NCBI GenBank assembly: GCA_019747895.1
Contig: JAIEQF010000049.1
Span: 1-36,383, forward strand
DNA: 36,383 nt
From: Chthoniobacterales bacterium
Lineage (GTDB): Bacteria > Verrucomicrobiota > Verrucomicrobiia > Chthoniobacterales > UBA6821
Direction: 5' to 3'
Under the pieces are notes generated by a model. That model had not been told where the DNA came from. It ran no database searches and worked only from the letters and a program-made list of their open reading frames with translations. Below, piece after piece: positions 8,337-17,576 of this stretch (its first letter is position 1; each line of letters begins with the position of its first letter). Position numbers and translations under genes: made by a program.

Positions 8337-11300
8337 TTTTTCTATTAAGAACTTGTTCAACAACTGTTAGATATTTTTCTATAACTAAATTATAGTTATA
8401 ACATTTTATTATTTTACTTCTTCCTAGAAGACCGCTTTTTGTCCATTGTTTTTTATTTTCAACAAAATTACACATCGCCTGCGCTAAGAGTTCAGTTGTT
8501 TTATAATCCCTGGGAGAATAGGCAAGATCATTAAGCAGATTACATGAAAGAAACTTACTGTCTCCATATTCATTGGGAATAAGAATTCCAATATCGTTTT
8601 CTTCGATTACGGCAGAAGCCCCTCCTGTATCTGTACAAATCATAGGCTTGCCATAATACATCGCTTCGTTCATTGCGATACTCCATCCCTCAATAAATGA
8701 AGGAAGAATAAAAGCGTCTGAAAATTTAAAAATATCTTTTATATTAGCAAAGTACCCTGGCATTAAAAAATTGTTTTCCAGTCGTTGTTTTTTAAGATGC
8801 TGCTTTAGTTCTTTTAGATGAGGCAAATAAACTTCATTACCAAGACACAATACTTTTACATTTTCATGCTTATTAATGACTCTTTTTAATGCTGAAGCTA
8901 ATAGGTAATGCCCTTTATGCAAATTATAAGATGCAGGATTAATGAACACATAATCGTTATTGTTCAAATTAAAATCTTCTCTTGTATATTCTGATATGCC
9001 ATTTTTGTTGTTAAAATCTTCTTCTATTTTTAACCCATTTGGAATAGTCACGATCTTATCAGAGCTTATTCCCAAATTTGAAGCAGCATATTCCGCGGCT
9101 TTATCAGAAACGGATATATATTTATTAACATATTTATCATTAGCAATAAACTCATTTCTTTGATCAGGACTTAAGATTGCATACACATTATGGATAAACG
9201 TTATATTTGGTATCTTATTTTTTTGATATAATCGATATCCATCAGAAGAAAAATGGGAAAAAGAGATGGCAGGATTATGCTGATCAATTAGTTGCTGTAA
9301 TCTTATGGGATTATTTGATGATATTTTTACCACTTCAATCCCAGCTTGTCGCGCCTTCTCTCCTAGATGTCCAATAACTCCACTTGTAATAATGATAGGA
9401 TAATGCCCTCGGTTTTTAAATTCTATAGCTGAATCAAGAACCACTTGTTGCAAGCCACCTTTGTCAAATGAACATAATTCAATTAACATGGATAATTTCT
9501 CGTCTTTTTTGTTTTTGATTTCTTGTTGTAGATGATCTTCAAATCGCAACCTATTATTTTTTAAAGAAGTTATTATCTTTTCTAATTTTTCTTTTCCAAC
9601 ATCCATACTATAGGCTTCTGTTGCATACTTGAGAGAGTTTTTGCTTATGTTGTTCCAAGTCTCTTCATTTAAATAAAGAGCTATTACTTTTTCTGCAAAA
9701 TCATAATCGTCCTTAGCAATCAGTATATTTACTCCGTTTGTTAGTCCCATTCCCTCAACGCCTACTTCAGTGGAAACGCATGGGACCCCAAATGAAAGAC
9801 TAGTTGCAATTTTCCCTTTAATCCCTGCTCCAAATCTAAGAGGGACAATAGACAGCTTTGCTTTTTCAAAGTCCTCTTCCAAATTATGAACATATCCTTT
9901 AACATTTATTCCATTTTTATTATTTAGTGATAATACTTTTTTGGACGGATTGCTGCCTATAATTGTTAACGTGATATTTGGATTTTTTTGTAAAATCAAA
10001 GGCCATACTTTTTCTGCAAAATAAGTCACTGCATCTACATTGGGACGATGATCAAAACTCCCTATAAATAACAGCCCATTTCTTTCTTTAAAATTATTTT
10101 TTTTTCCAGGAATATCTCTAATAAAAGGCATCGTTACCACATTCGCTAGAGGAGCTTCTTGCCTTATTAAATGTTCCTCCTTTTCACTAAGTACAATTGA
10201 TAAATCAACTTTTTTCATCAACCCAATCTCTTTTAACTTAGTTTGCTCTGAGCTGCAGATATGCTTTCTAAAACGAGAGAGCTCTCCTTCTCTAGCTTCT
10301 CTCAAATAATGCAAATCAACAGGGCAAAAGATAACTTTTGCTTTAAGTTCAAAATTTTTGATCAGTTGAAAAAAATATTCTGCCCAATAAATCCTATACA
10401 AAAATATAATATCAAATTGATTGCCTTCTAGTTGGAGGTATTGCTCAACAGATTCAATGTCTTCTCTATGCAAGCATACTATTCCATGCTTCATGAGTTC
10501 TTCAGAATAACCCTCTTTATATTTAAGGTCGGCAGGAATAAACACTATGATGTGCCCCATTTCCTTTAGTGCTATCATCTTCTTATAAATATCAATAGAT
10601 CCACCGTCACGATCTGGCGTTGGAGTTGAATGATTAATAAATAAAATTTTTAGCTGGCTGCTATTTGCTTTTGTTAAAGCGCAACCAATCTTTAGCTGAT
10701 AATTTTTATGCTGACGGTTTAAAATTTCATTCCTTCTTTTCCTATAATTAGCCAACACTGGCAGGATTAGATTATAAAAGAAATTTTTCTTGTTTTCCAT
10801 TATTACATTCAATCGACTGCCTTTAATGAACTGGTAGATTTTTTTAATTATTGGTGCATTTTTTTGCTCAATAATTTTTTCTTTCTCAGCAAGCTGGGAT
10901 TCTTTTTCTTGAAGCTTCCATTTTTGTTCTGCAATCATAAATTCTTGTTCTTTTAATAAATTCTCTTTTTGGACAAGTTCTTGATTGGTGCTTTGAAGTT
11001 GATGCTCTTTTTCTAAAACAAGTCCTTTTTGTTGCTCCATCAGCTTTTCTTGTTGAAGAAGCTCTTTTACTTTTATCTCCAATTGGTTCTCTTGTTCATG
11101 GATCAGCTTGCTTTTTTGATTGATCAGATTTTCTTGTTCAGCAAGAAGAGCATCTTTTTTTTGAATATCTATGTTCTGTTGTGAAAGAATAATTTTCTGC
11201 TCGTTTAACAGAATTTCTTTTTGAGCAAGCTGATCACTCATGCTTCGGTATCCTTCAGTTTCATGAAGCAGTTGCTCACACAATGTTGAATCTATTTGAG

Positions 11301-11997
11301 GTAATTCTGAGTCTGAACAGATTGCAATGAGATAAATTGGATGAAACGGTTGTTTGCTAGTTCCTGCCTCGGCGAGCAACTTATTGGCCTCGTATATTCT
11401 TCCAAAATAATTTGGCCCTTCTGTATCTAGAATATTTGATCCATAAGTAATCCGCTGGCCTAGAATTTTTTGGTTTTTAAAATAAGCACCTAAAAGGCTT
11501 TCAAATTCATTTCTATAGAGTTCGTTAACATGAAATTGATTATGGTGCTTTGGAACCTCTGTGTATTCATGCTTATCGGGCGTTGAAACAATCAAGATTC
11601 CGCCTGGAGTCAACACCCTCTTAATTTCAGAAAGCATTTTTTGATGATCGTCCAGATGCTCGATGGTTTCGAAGCTTACCACGACATCTACGCTATGATC
11701 TAACAGAGGAATTTGCTCGCACCTGCCCTTTTTAAAAAAAAGGTTCTCCTTACGATACTTTTTCTGCGCATGCTCAATCGTACCTGAATCAATATCAACT
11801 CCAACTACTGATGCTGCTGTTCTAGACAACATTTCACTCCCATATCCTTCTCCGCTTGCAATGTCCAAAACCCTTTTTCCTTTTACAATCTCTGAAGCAA
11901 GGGCATACCGGTGTAGATGCTCTAATGCGATATCACCTCGTAATTGAGGAACATAGCGTTCACCGGTCCAAGGAAGATCTGAAAGCTCATTGTTCAT
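8314..11997 (-). CDS. Methyltransferase / coiled-coil / GT4 / GT4 fusion protein
   Basis: A 1227-residue multidomain protein. Residues ~10-190 are a class I methyltransferase (motif I VLDIASGEGYGSE at 43-55, EHLDDH near 113-118). Residues ~240-380 are an almost uninterrupted Glu/Gln/Lys/Leu-rich coiled coil. Residues ~448-812 form a first GT4 (GT-B) transferase with RFGAGIKGKI near 721-730, and ~835-1218 a second GT4 with EGWSIAMNE (the EX7E motif) at 1103-1111. It overlaps wzt by ATGA and has AAGGA upstream of its ATG. In ABC-transporter O-antigen systems, a terminal methyltransferase or kinase joined to a coiled coil (WbdD) caps the chain and measures length. The same arrangement next to Wzt suggests a related job here, with two elongating transferases attached. 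No kinase domain is visible. Confidence 0.85.
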   Translation of the reverse strand: MNNELSDLPWTGERYVPQLRGDIALEHLHRYALASEIVKGKRVLDIASGEGYGSEMLSRTAASVVGVDIDSGTIEHAQKKYRKENLFFKKGRCEQIPLLDHSVDVVVSFETIEHLDDHQKMLSEIKRVLTPGGILIVSTPDKHEYTEVPKHHNQFHVNELYRNEFESLLGAYFKNQKILGQRITYGSNILDTEGPNYFGRIYEANKLLAEAGTSKQPFHPIYLIAICSDSELPQIDSTLCEQLLHETEGYRSMSDQLAQKEILLNEQKIILSQQNIDIQKKDALLAEQENLINQKSKLIHEQENQLEIKVKELLQQEKLMEQQKGLVLEKEHQLQSTNQELVQKENLLKEQEFMIAEQKWKLQEKESQLAEKEKIIEQKNAPIIKKIYQFIKGSRLNVIMENKKNFFYNLILPVLANYRKRRNEILNRQHKNYQLKIGCALTKANSSQLKILFINHSTPTPDRDGGSIDIYKKMIALKEMGHIIVFIPADLKYKEGYSEELMKHGIVCLHREDIESVEQYLQLEGNQFDIIFLYRIYWAEYFFQLIKNFELKAKVIFCPVDLHYLREAREGELSRFRKHICSSEQTKLKEIGLMKKVDLSIVLSEKEEHLIRQEAPLANVVTMPFIRDIPGKKNNFKERNGLLFIGSFDHRPNVDAVTYFAEKVWPLILQKNPNITLTIIGSNPSKKVLSLNNKNGINVKGYVHNLEEDFEKAKLSIVPLRFGAGIKGKIATSLSFGVPCVSTEVGVEGMGLTNGVNILIAKDDYDFAEKVIALYLNEETWNNISKNSLKYATEAYSMDVGKEKLEKIITSLKNNRLRFEDHLQQEIKNKKDEKLSMLIELCSFDKGGLQQVVLDSAIEFKNRGHYPIIITSGVIGHLGEKARQAGIEVVKISSNNPIRLQQLIDQHNPAISFSHFSSDGYRLYQKNKIPNITFIHNVYAILSPDQRNEFIANDKYVNKYISVSDKAAEYAASNLGISSDKIVTIPNGLKIEEDFNNKNGISEYTREDFNLNNNDYVFINPASYNLHKGHYLLASALKRVINKHENVKVLCLGNEVYLPHLKELKQHLKKQRLENNFLMPGYFANIKDIFKFSDAFILPSFIEGWSIAMNEAMYYGKPMICTDTGGASAVIEENDIGILIPNEYGDSKFLSCNLLNDLAYSPRDYKTTELLAQAMCNFVENKKQWTKSGLLGRSKIIKCYNYNLVIEKYLTVVEQVLNRKNGNIHFD

Positions 11998-13391
11998 AGA
12001 TTTCCTTTTTCTACATTTAACATAATATCCTGCATTGGAATTCCAACAATTCCACTACACACACTAGTTGTATCCGATCTAAGCTGCAAAGCACCATGAA
12101 CCCAATGATGTTGGACATGTTGATGCTGTGTTCCGTTAGCTATGGCCACTTCAATACTATAATTACCTTTAGCGAGTCTTGGCATTTGAAAATGAAATTG
12201 CGCAATAAGTTTTTCTCCTGGATGGCATTTTAGCGGCCTTTCATGGTAGGAAAGAAACGTGTTATCGCCAAATAAAATTTGCCCCAAATGGTCTTTAAAG
12301 TAAAACCCTACAATAGGCGATTCCAAAACTTCATCACACTCTATGGTAATTCGCAAAGCAACTTCTTCTCCACCAACGATCCAATTTAAACGGTTTCCAT
12401 TTTCATCGAGCAATTCTACTTGAATGATCTTGGCCCCTCCTTTTCCAAAAGAATGATCATCCACATCAAATTGAAAAACCTGAATATCATTTCTCAGGTT
12501 CGTCTTATTGATCCAATCTGAACGGACATCTTTGAAAATTTGTTGCTTCGGTTTTTCGGTAAATTTTTTAGTAAGTGAAGGTGTTTTTTTGATTCTGCTT
12601 TCTCCTTGCTGCTCTTCATATAAATTTTCCAAATAAAGTTCTGCAATCTCTTTTGGGGTTCCGGCTGCAAGCATTTTCCCCTTTTCTAACCAAATCGCCC
12701 TATCACAAATACTCTTCACTGCAGCTGTATCATGGCTGACAAAAATTAATGTGCGCTCTTTAATAAACTCTCGAATAAAGCGCATGCATTTTTGGCTAAA
12801 GAATGCATCTCCTACGCTCAACGCTTCATCGATAATCAGAATATCGGCATCAACATGAGCAATGACGGCAAAAGCTAATCTGACTGCCATACCGCTTGAA
12901 TAGGTCTTCACCGGTTGATTGATAAAATCACCGATATCAGCAAAGGCTTCTATTTTTTCAAAACGTTCTTCGGTCTCTTCACGCGTCAGGCCTAGGATCG
13001 ATGCGTTCAAGAAAACATTTTCCCGTCCGGTAAATTCAGGATTAAAACCACTTCCCAATTCAAGAAGCGCAGCCACTCTCCCGTTAACGGTTACTGATCC
13101 GCTGGAAGGTTGAAGTGTTCCCGCAATAATTTGAAGCAGTGTTGATTTGCCCGATCCGTTACGTCCAATGATACCGACTGCCTCTCCCTTTTTGATTTCA
13201 AAGGAAATATTATTCAGCGCATAAAATTCCGAGCAAAGTCCCTGCAGGCGTTGGTCTATTTTTTTTCTAAAAAAAGGAAACATCTCTCCTGCCAGTTGCA
13301 TCATGGGATGCTTCAACCGCGCCGCAGGATCACGCCAAATGGTGTAAGCCTTGGAAACATTTTTAACAGAAATGACCGGATCGAAAGACAT
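11994..13391 (-). CDS. wzt: Polysaccharide ABC transporter ATP-binding protein Wzt
   Basis: A 465-residue ATPase of the O-antigen exporter. Walker A is GRNGSGKST at 76-84, the ABC signature YSSGM at 164-168, Walker B ILIID at 184-188 followed by E189, and the switch His is H220. The N-terminal 50 residues before the usual core (DPAARLKHPM) are typical of Wzt/TagH proteins. A C-terminal extension (~300-465) corresponds to the Wzt_C carbohydrate-binding beta-sandwich, which in characterised systems recognises the capped end of the glycan. That fits the methyltransferase/coiled-coil gene directly downstream, which overlaps by 4 bases. The start lies 3 bases after the VapC-like stop. Confidence 0.93.
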   Translation of the reverse strand: MSFDPVISVKNVSKAYTIWRDPAARLKHPMMQLAGEMFPFFRKKIDQRLQGLCSEFYALNNISFEIKKGEAVGIIGRNGSGKSTLLQIIAGTLQPSSGSVTVNGRVAALLELGSGFNPEFTGRENVFLNASILGLTREETEERFEKIEAFADIGDFINQPVKTYSSGMAVRLAFAVIAHVDADILIIDEALSVGDAFFSQKCMRFIREFIKERTLIFVSHDTAAVKSICDRAIWLEKGKMLAAGTPKEIAELYLENLYEEQQGESRIKKTPSLTKKFTEKPKQQIFKDVRSDWINKTNLRNDIQVFQFDVDDHSFGKGGAKIIQVELLDENGNRLNWIVGGEEVALRITIECDEVLESPIVGFYFKDHLGQILFGDNTFLSYHERPLKCHPGEKLIAQFHFQMPRLAKGNYSIEVAIANGTQHQHVQHHWVHGALQLRSDTTSVCSGIVGIPMQDIMLNVEKGNL

Positions 13392-13394
13392 TAA

Positions 13395-13814
13395 TTATTC
13401 TTTAAAAGGGTTCACAATGGTTAGCCCTTGAATTGTTTGACCGTGATTTAAATCTTCTGTCATTAATATTCCACATCGAGCTGCTAAGGCACTGCTGATA
13501 ATAAGCGAATCCCAAAAGGAAAACTGATGAATGGCACTCACCTCAATAGCATCTTCAATAATATTAGGACGAATGAGAATGACTTCAAAACAACTTTGCC
13601 ACTCTCTGCAAAGTTGTTTAACAATCAAAGAATCTCTTCGAAATTTTTTAAGATCAACAGCAATATATTCTTGAAGTACTTGTGTTGAAATCACTCCATT
13701 CCTCTGTTTGTTAGCTAATCTTGTAACTCTTCTAGCTTTTTCTTGTTTTTCTGGATCCCTTGTATCTACTGAATAAATCAAAATATTAGCATCAAAAAAT
13801 ATTTTAGAGGTCAT
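13395..13814 (-). CDS. PIN-domain toxin, VapC-like
   Basis: A 139-residue PIN-fold ribonuclease. The four acidic residues expected in the active site are visible: D8 in FFDANILIY, E49 in VLQEYI, D102 in FWDSLI and D121 (with E120) in TEDLNHG. A strong AGGAG lies just upstream of its ATG, and it overlaps the antitoxin gene by 11 bases, the usual coupling in VapBC modules. It probably cleaves a specific RNA when free of its antitoxin. The unusual point is location: the pair sits between wzm and wzt, with only 3 bases to the wzt start, so it may share transcripts with the exporter genes. Confidence 0.85.
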   Translation of the reverse strand: MTSKIFFDANILIYSVDTRDPEKQEKARRVTRLANKQRNGVISTQVLQEYIAVDLKKFRRDSLIVKQLCREWQSCFEVILIRPNIIEDAIEVSAIHQFSFWDSLIISSALAARCGILMTEDLNHGQTIQGLTIVNPFKE

Positions 13815-14031
13815 AGATCTCCTCTCGGCAAAATTTATAATTCTCGAGTTGAGAAGGATATTTGTCTGCTAATTCAAAAAGTCGCTCTATCCCCTTTTCG
13901 TCAGTAGATACCGTTACTTTTTGTTTTAAAAAATCTCTCACCAATTGATTCAAAGTAGTATGATGCTGCTGAGCATAAGAACGAGCGAGAGCAATAATAT
14001 CATCTTCTATCGATAAAGTTATATTTTTCAT
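13804..14031 (-). CDS. Antitoxin of VapBC-type pair, ribbon-helix-helix
   Basis: A 75-residue protein starting MKNITLSIEDDIIALARSYA, a ribbon-helix-helix N-terminus with the beta strand ITLSIED and helices ending at FLKQKV. The rest (residues ~40-75) is the toxin-binding tail. I use the ATG at 14031 rather than an upstream GTG because the family begins at MKN and because a well-spaced promoter places the transcription start almost at this ATG. It should repress its own promoter together with the PIN toxin. The antitoxin-before-toxin order is standard. Confidence 0.8.
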   Translation of the reverse strand: MKNITLSIEDDIIALARSYAQQHHTTLNQLVRDFLKQKVTVSTDEKGIERLFELADKYPSQLENYKFCREEIYDL

Positions 14032-14037
14032 GACCAC

Positions 14038-14065
14038 ATAGTACGTGCACACATTTTATTGTCAA
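14038..14065 (-). promoter_or_regulatory. Promoter of the toxin-antitoxin pair, probably leaderless
   Basis: On the minus strand a perfect TTGACA (14065-14060) is followed after 16 bases by TACTAT (14043-14038). The expected start of transcription falls at or next to the antitoxin ATG at 14031, predicting an mRNA with little or no leader. The spacer contains the palindrome GTGCAC, a possible autoregulatory operator. Confidence 0.5.
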
Positions 14066-14093
14066 CTTGGCTCACAACCTTTATATCACAACC

Positions 14094-14948
14094 TCATAAT
14101 ACATCAGCAAAAGCAGACTTCACTTTCATAAAAAAACCATACCCAATCATCATCACGACGAGGCTCAAGAGCAGTTGAACTCCGTACATTTTCCAATCAA
14201 TCCATTGACCAAAGACCAACGCATCACGCGCCATCGAAATTAAAACAGCAGCAGAATTCAGCATCGCTACCCACCGCCAAGCCTCTGGAATAGCAACAAT
14301 GGGGAAAAAGATCGCACTCGTAAACATCAGAATCGTAATAACCGCAGGCATCACTGCTCCAATATCGCGCAAAAAAACTCCCAATGCTGAAATGATCCAA
14401 GTCAATCCCAAGCAATAAAAGACGACGGGAATAAAAACAAAAAAGAGCGACAGCGCCGCCCATGAAATCATTCCTTGTGAAATCATGATCAGGAAAAGAA
14501 GTGGCACAAAACCAATCGCTGTATGAACCAGCGTCGCCACGACCATAGCGATCGGTAAAATTTCTAAAGGGAAAATCACCTTCGTCACAAAATTTGTATT
14601 CTGTACGATGAGCATTGGCGCAGAAGCAATAGAGCCTGCAATCAAATCCCAAACCAGCATGCCGCAAAAAAGCCCTAGCACAAATTGCATCTTCGTCTCT
14701 CCTGGATGCCCGTAAGAGCCTTTAAAAATAAACCCAAAAACTACGGTGTAAACCGCCAGCATGAGGAGAGGTGTAAAAAAAGACCAGCAGAGCCCTAGCA
14801 AAGTTCCTTTGTAGCGCTTTTCAATTTCGCGTTTTGTGAACTGCCTCAACAGGGAAACATTTGGCATCAGTTTTGCCACGATTTTCCATGGGAGCAAAAG
14901 CTCCGCGAAAGAAAGGCGTTGCGAGGAATTGTAGGTTGAAACGATCAT
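14094..14948 (-). CDS. wzm: Polysaccharide ABC transporter permease Wzm
   Basis: A 284-residue ABC-2 type permease with about six membrane segments. The N-terminal amphipathic region ending in REIEKRYKGTLLGLCWSFFT (about 41-60) is the classic start of Wzm/TagG/KpsM proteins, with the conserved R-Y-tract and LG-W. With Wzt it forms the channel that moves the finished undecaprenyl-linked chain to the periplasm. It is separated from wzt by the toxin-antitoxin pair rather than adjacent, which is unusual. A purine-rich AAGAAGAAGAG precedes the ATG. The 147-base gap to rfbC holds two similar palindromes. Confidence 0.93.
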   Translation of the reverse strand: MIVSTYNSSQRLSFAELLLPWKIVAKLMPNVSLLRQFTKREIEKRYKGTLLGLCWSFFTPLLMLAVYTVVFGFIFKGSYGHPGETKMQFVLGLFCGMLVWDLIAGSIASAPMLIVQNTNFVTKVIFPLEILPIAMVVATLVHTAIGFVPLLFLIMISQGMISWAALSLFFVFIPVVFYCLGLTWIISALGVFLRDIGAVMPAVITILMFTSAIFFPIVAIPEAWRWVAMLNSAAVLISMARDALVFGQWIDWKMYGVQLLLSLVVMMIGYGFFMKVKSAFADVL

Positions 14949-15018
14949 CTCTTCTTCTTTTTAATAGGATGCTCTGGATTTTAAGCCTTTTTTAAAACAT
15001 TAGGGTTTTCATTTTTGC

Positions 15019-15096
15019 GGTCGAAATTTCCGACCTCAAATTATTTTGATCCCTCTTTGCGCGTGTACAATTTCTTGAAGTCGAAAATTTCGACTT
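15019..15096. repeat. Two related GTCGAAA/TTTCGAC palindromes before wzm
   Basis: GGTCGAAATTTCCGACC at 15019-15035 and AAGTCGAAAATTTCGACTT at 15078-15096 share a GTCGAAA..TTTC.GAC core. The second is a perfect 19-base palindrome that begins with the last bases of rfbC. They lie in the only sizeable gap between rfbC and wzm. Neither is followed by a T-run on the minus strand, so paired operator sites or a short repeat family are both possible; a terminator is less likely. Confidence 0.45.
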
Positions 15097-15653
15097 TAAT
15101 ATAAAATTTCCTCTTTTGCTTTTTCTAAGGAAATCCCAGCTCCATCTTTTTCAGAAAGTTTAAACTCGCCGAGCTCTTCTAAAGGCCATGAGACGCTTAT
15201 TTCCGGATCATTCCATGCTAATGTTCGTTCGTGCTCAGGAGCATAATAATCTGTTGTTTTATAAAGCACATCGCCGCTTTTGCTCAGCGTCAAGAATCCA
15301 TGGGCAAAGCCAGGGGGAATCCAAAGTTGTTTTCGATTTTCTTCCGAAAGCTCAAAGCTCTCCCATTTTCCAAAAGTTGATGAGCCTTGCCGCAAATCAA
15401 CCACCACATCAAAAATTTTTCCGCGAATCACACTCACGAGCTTTCCCTGCGGTTGCTTGACTTGATAGTGCAAGCCTCGCAATACACCTTGTACTGAATG
15501 GCTATGGTTAGCTTGAACAAAGGTGACATCAAGACCAACTTTTTTTAAAAAATCACGCTGATTGTAACTTTCATAAAAAAATCCGCGCTCGTCGCCAAAA
15601 ACCATTGGCTCAAGGATCAAGAGCCCTTCCATACTTGTCTTTGTTACTTTCAT
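15096..15653 (-). CDS. rfbC: dTDP-4-dehydrorhamnose 3,5-epimerase
   Basis: A 185-residue cupin enzyme, full length for RmlC. It epimerises dTDP-4-keto-6-deoxyglucose at C3 and C5 in dTDP-L-rhamnose synthesis. The catalytic His is in RGLHYQ (H62), followed by [18 protein letters not shown] (D86 at its end), the [13 protein letters not shown] motif near 112-124 and the [11 protein letters not shown] region around 132-142 with the active-site Tyr. It overlaps rfbA by ATGA. RfbB and RfbD, the other two enzymes, are not in this window, so they must be encoded elsewhere, or the pathway leads to another dTDP-6-deoxysugar. Confidence 0.95.
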   Translation of the reverse strand: MKVTKTSMEGLLILEPMVFGDERGFFYESYNQRDFLKKVGLDVTFVQANHSHSVQGVLRGLHYQVKQPQGKLVSVIRGKIFDVVVDLRQGSSTFGKWESFELSEENRKQLWIPPGFAHGFLTLSKSGDVLYKTTDYYAPEHERTLAWNDPEISVSWPLEELGEFKLSEKDGAGISLEKAKEEILY

Positions 15654-16525
15654 TTTTCTTGTAAGACCTGTTTCAAATATTTTCCGTAACTGTTGTTCAA
15701 AAGTGGTTTCGCCAATTTTTCCAGCTGCTCCGCTGTGATGAAGCCACGATGATAAGCAATTTCCTCAGGACAGGCAATCTTAAGTCCCTGGCGATGTTCA
15801 ATCGTTTGGATAAAATTGCTAGCCTCAATCAGGCTTTCATGTGTCCCGGTGTCAAGCCAGGCATAACCCCGCCCCATCAGCTCGACGTGCATCTCTTGTT
15901 TTTTTAAGTACATCTGATTGAGATCGGTAATTTCCAATTCTCCACGCGATGATGGCTTCAACTCTTTCACCATCTCGACAACATCTCGATCATAAAAATA
16001 AAGTCCCGTCACTGCGTAGTTGCTTTTGGCATGTGCCGGCTTCTCGACAATTTCGACAGCCTTTCCTTGCTCATCAAAAGAAACGACTCCATACCGCTCT
16101 GGATCTTGAACCCGATAGGCAAAAACAGTTGCTCCTTCATTTCGTTTATTGGCGCGTTCTAATTGATGCGAAAAATCTTGGCCGTAAAAAATATTATCTC
16201 CCAAGATCAACGTCGAAAGCTCATTTCCAATAAAATTTTCTCCAATGAGAAATGCCTGGGCAAGGCCTTCGGGACAAGGTTGCACGGCATATTGAAAACT
16301 CATACCCCAATCGCTCCCATCTTTCAGCAGTCGCTCAAAGTGAGGAAGATCGTGAGGCGTGGAAATAATGAGGACATCCTTAATACCAGCCAGCATCAAT
16401 GTGCTCAGCGGATAATAGATCATTGGTTTATCATAGACGGGCAAAAGCTGTTTAGAAACAACCTGCGTCACGGGATAAAGCCTCGTCCCTGATCCGCCTG
16501 CTAAAATAATGCCCTTACGTTTCAT
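15650..16525 (-). CDS. rfbA: Glucose-1-phosphate thymidylyltransferase
   Basis: A 291-residue nucleotidyltransferase (RmlA), normal length. It joins dTTP and glucose-1-phosphate to make dTDP-glucose, the first step of the dTDP-rhamnose route. The nucleotide-binding signature GGSGTRLYP is at 10-18, followed by [26 protein letters not shown] near 108-115, [20 protein letters not shown] near 160-179 and [10 protein letters not shown] near 222-231, all diagnostic of RmlA. It is translationally coupled to rfbC by a 4-base overlap and follows galE after 43 bases. Confidence 0.96.
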   Translation of the reverse strand: MKRKGIILAGGSGTRLYPVTQVVSKQLLPVYDKPMIYYPLSTLMLAGIKDVLIISTPHDLPHFERLLKDGSDWGMSFQYAVQPCPEGLAQAFLIGENFIGNELSTLILGDNIFYGQDFSHQLERANKRNEGATVFAYRVQDPERYGVVSFDEQGKAVEIVEKPAHAKSNYAVTGLYFYDRDVVEMVKELKPSSRGELEITDLNQMYLKKQEMHVELMGRGYAWLDTGTHESLIEASNFIQTIEHRQGLKIACPEEIAYHRGFITAEQLEKLAKPLLNNSYGKYLKQVLQEK

Positions 16526-16568
16526 AAAAATAATTCACTTTTTCTTCAATTCCAACTTGATACTTAAA

Positions 16569-17573
16569 TTACTGACAGCTTTGCTGCCATCTCCAACTAT
16601 CGCAACACATTTCTTGAAGGCCTCGTACGGCTTTCCATCCAAGTGTTCGCTCAGCAGCAGTCGGATCTGCCCAGCAAGCCGCGACGTCTCCTGTGCGCCG
16701 AGGAACAATCTTGCAAGGAACTTTTTCTCCAGTTGCTTTTTCAAATGCAGCGACCATTTCTAAAACAGAATACCCCTTTCCTGTCCCTAAGTTAAGCGTG
16801 GCCATTTCTGATGTGGTTGCCCCGCGGAGCGCGGCAATATGCCCCTCGGCCAGATCCATCACATGGATATAATCTCGCACGGCGCTCCCATCCTTGGTTG
16901 GATAATCATCTCCAAAAATGGAAAGTTCCTTGCGAACGCCTGCTGCGGCCTGTGTGAGATAAGGCATCAAATTACTAGGAATTCCCTGTGGTCTTTCTCC
17001 AATCAATCCACTCGGATGCGCCCCAATCGGATTAAAATAACGCAGACAAGTTACACTCCAGCTGGAATCAGCTTGCACAAGATCAGCCAAAATTTCTTCT
17101 ACCATGAATTTGGAACGTCCATAAGGATTGACGGGAGAACAAAGAGCGCTTTCTTTGATCGGCAGCTCTTCAGCAGCCCCATAGACAGCAGCAGAGGAAG
17201 AAAAAACCAACTTCTTTACCTTGGCTTTTTCCATAATACGTAGCAGCGTCAATGAGCCACCAACATTAACATCATAATATTTCACCGGCTCAGCAACGGA
17301 TTCTCCTACGGCCTTGAGTCCTGCAAAATGAATGACAGCCTCACACTGATGATCCTCTAGCGCTTGTTGCAACAATGCTTCGTCACGAATATCGCCTTGG
17401 ATAACATTCAATGATTTTTTTGTCAGAGCTTCTATTTTTTGAATAACCGAAGCACTACTGTTGCAAAAATTATCAAAAATGATTGGGGTGTAACCGGCCT
17501 CGCATAAAGCCACACAGGTATGCGAGCCGATGTAGCCAGCCCCGCCGGTTATCAAAATATTTTTTTTATTCAC
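16569..17573 (-). CDS. galE: UDP-glucose 4-epimerase
   Basis: A 334-residue extended SDR. The NAD motif GGAGYIG is at 10-16, the catalytic Ser in SSSAAVYG at 125-132, and the YxxxK pair Y151/K155 in YGRSK. The substrate-binding RYFNPIGAHPSGLIGE is around 184-199 and the C-terminal LGTGKGYSVLEM is characteristic of GalE. It interconverts UDP-glucose and UDP-galactose and so supplies galactose for the glycan. It starts 3 bases after the preceding membrane-protein gene, indicating one transcript. The last ten residues (DSWRWQQSCQ) retain the usual W.W ending. Confidence 0.95.
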   Translation of the reverse strand: MNKKNILITGGAGYIGSHTCVALCEAGYTPIIFDNFCNSSASVIQKIEALTKKSLNVIQGDIRDEALLQQALEDHQCEAVIHFAGLKAVGESVAEPVKYYDVNVGGSLTLLRIMEKAKVKKLVFSSSAAVYGAAEELPIKESALCSPVNPYGRSKFMVEEILADLVQADSSWSVTCLRYFNPIGAHPSGLIGERPQGIPSNLMPYLTQAAAGVRKELSIFGDDYPTKDGSAVRDYIHVMDLAEGHIAALRGATTSEMATLNLGTGKGYSVLEMVAAFEKATGEKVPCKIVPRRTGDVAACWADPTAAERTLGWKAVRGLQEMCCDSWRWQQSCQ

Positions 17574-17576
17574 TTT

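Noticed and set aside
14224-14667. 147-codon ORF inside wzm
   Set aside because: Cys/Tyr/Phe-rich shadow of the permease in another frame on the same strand; no start signal.
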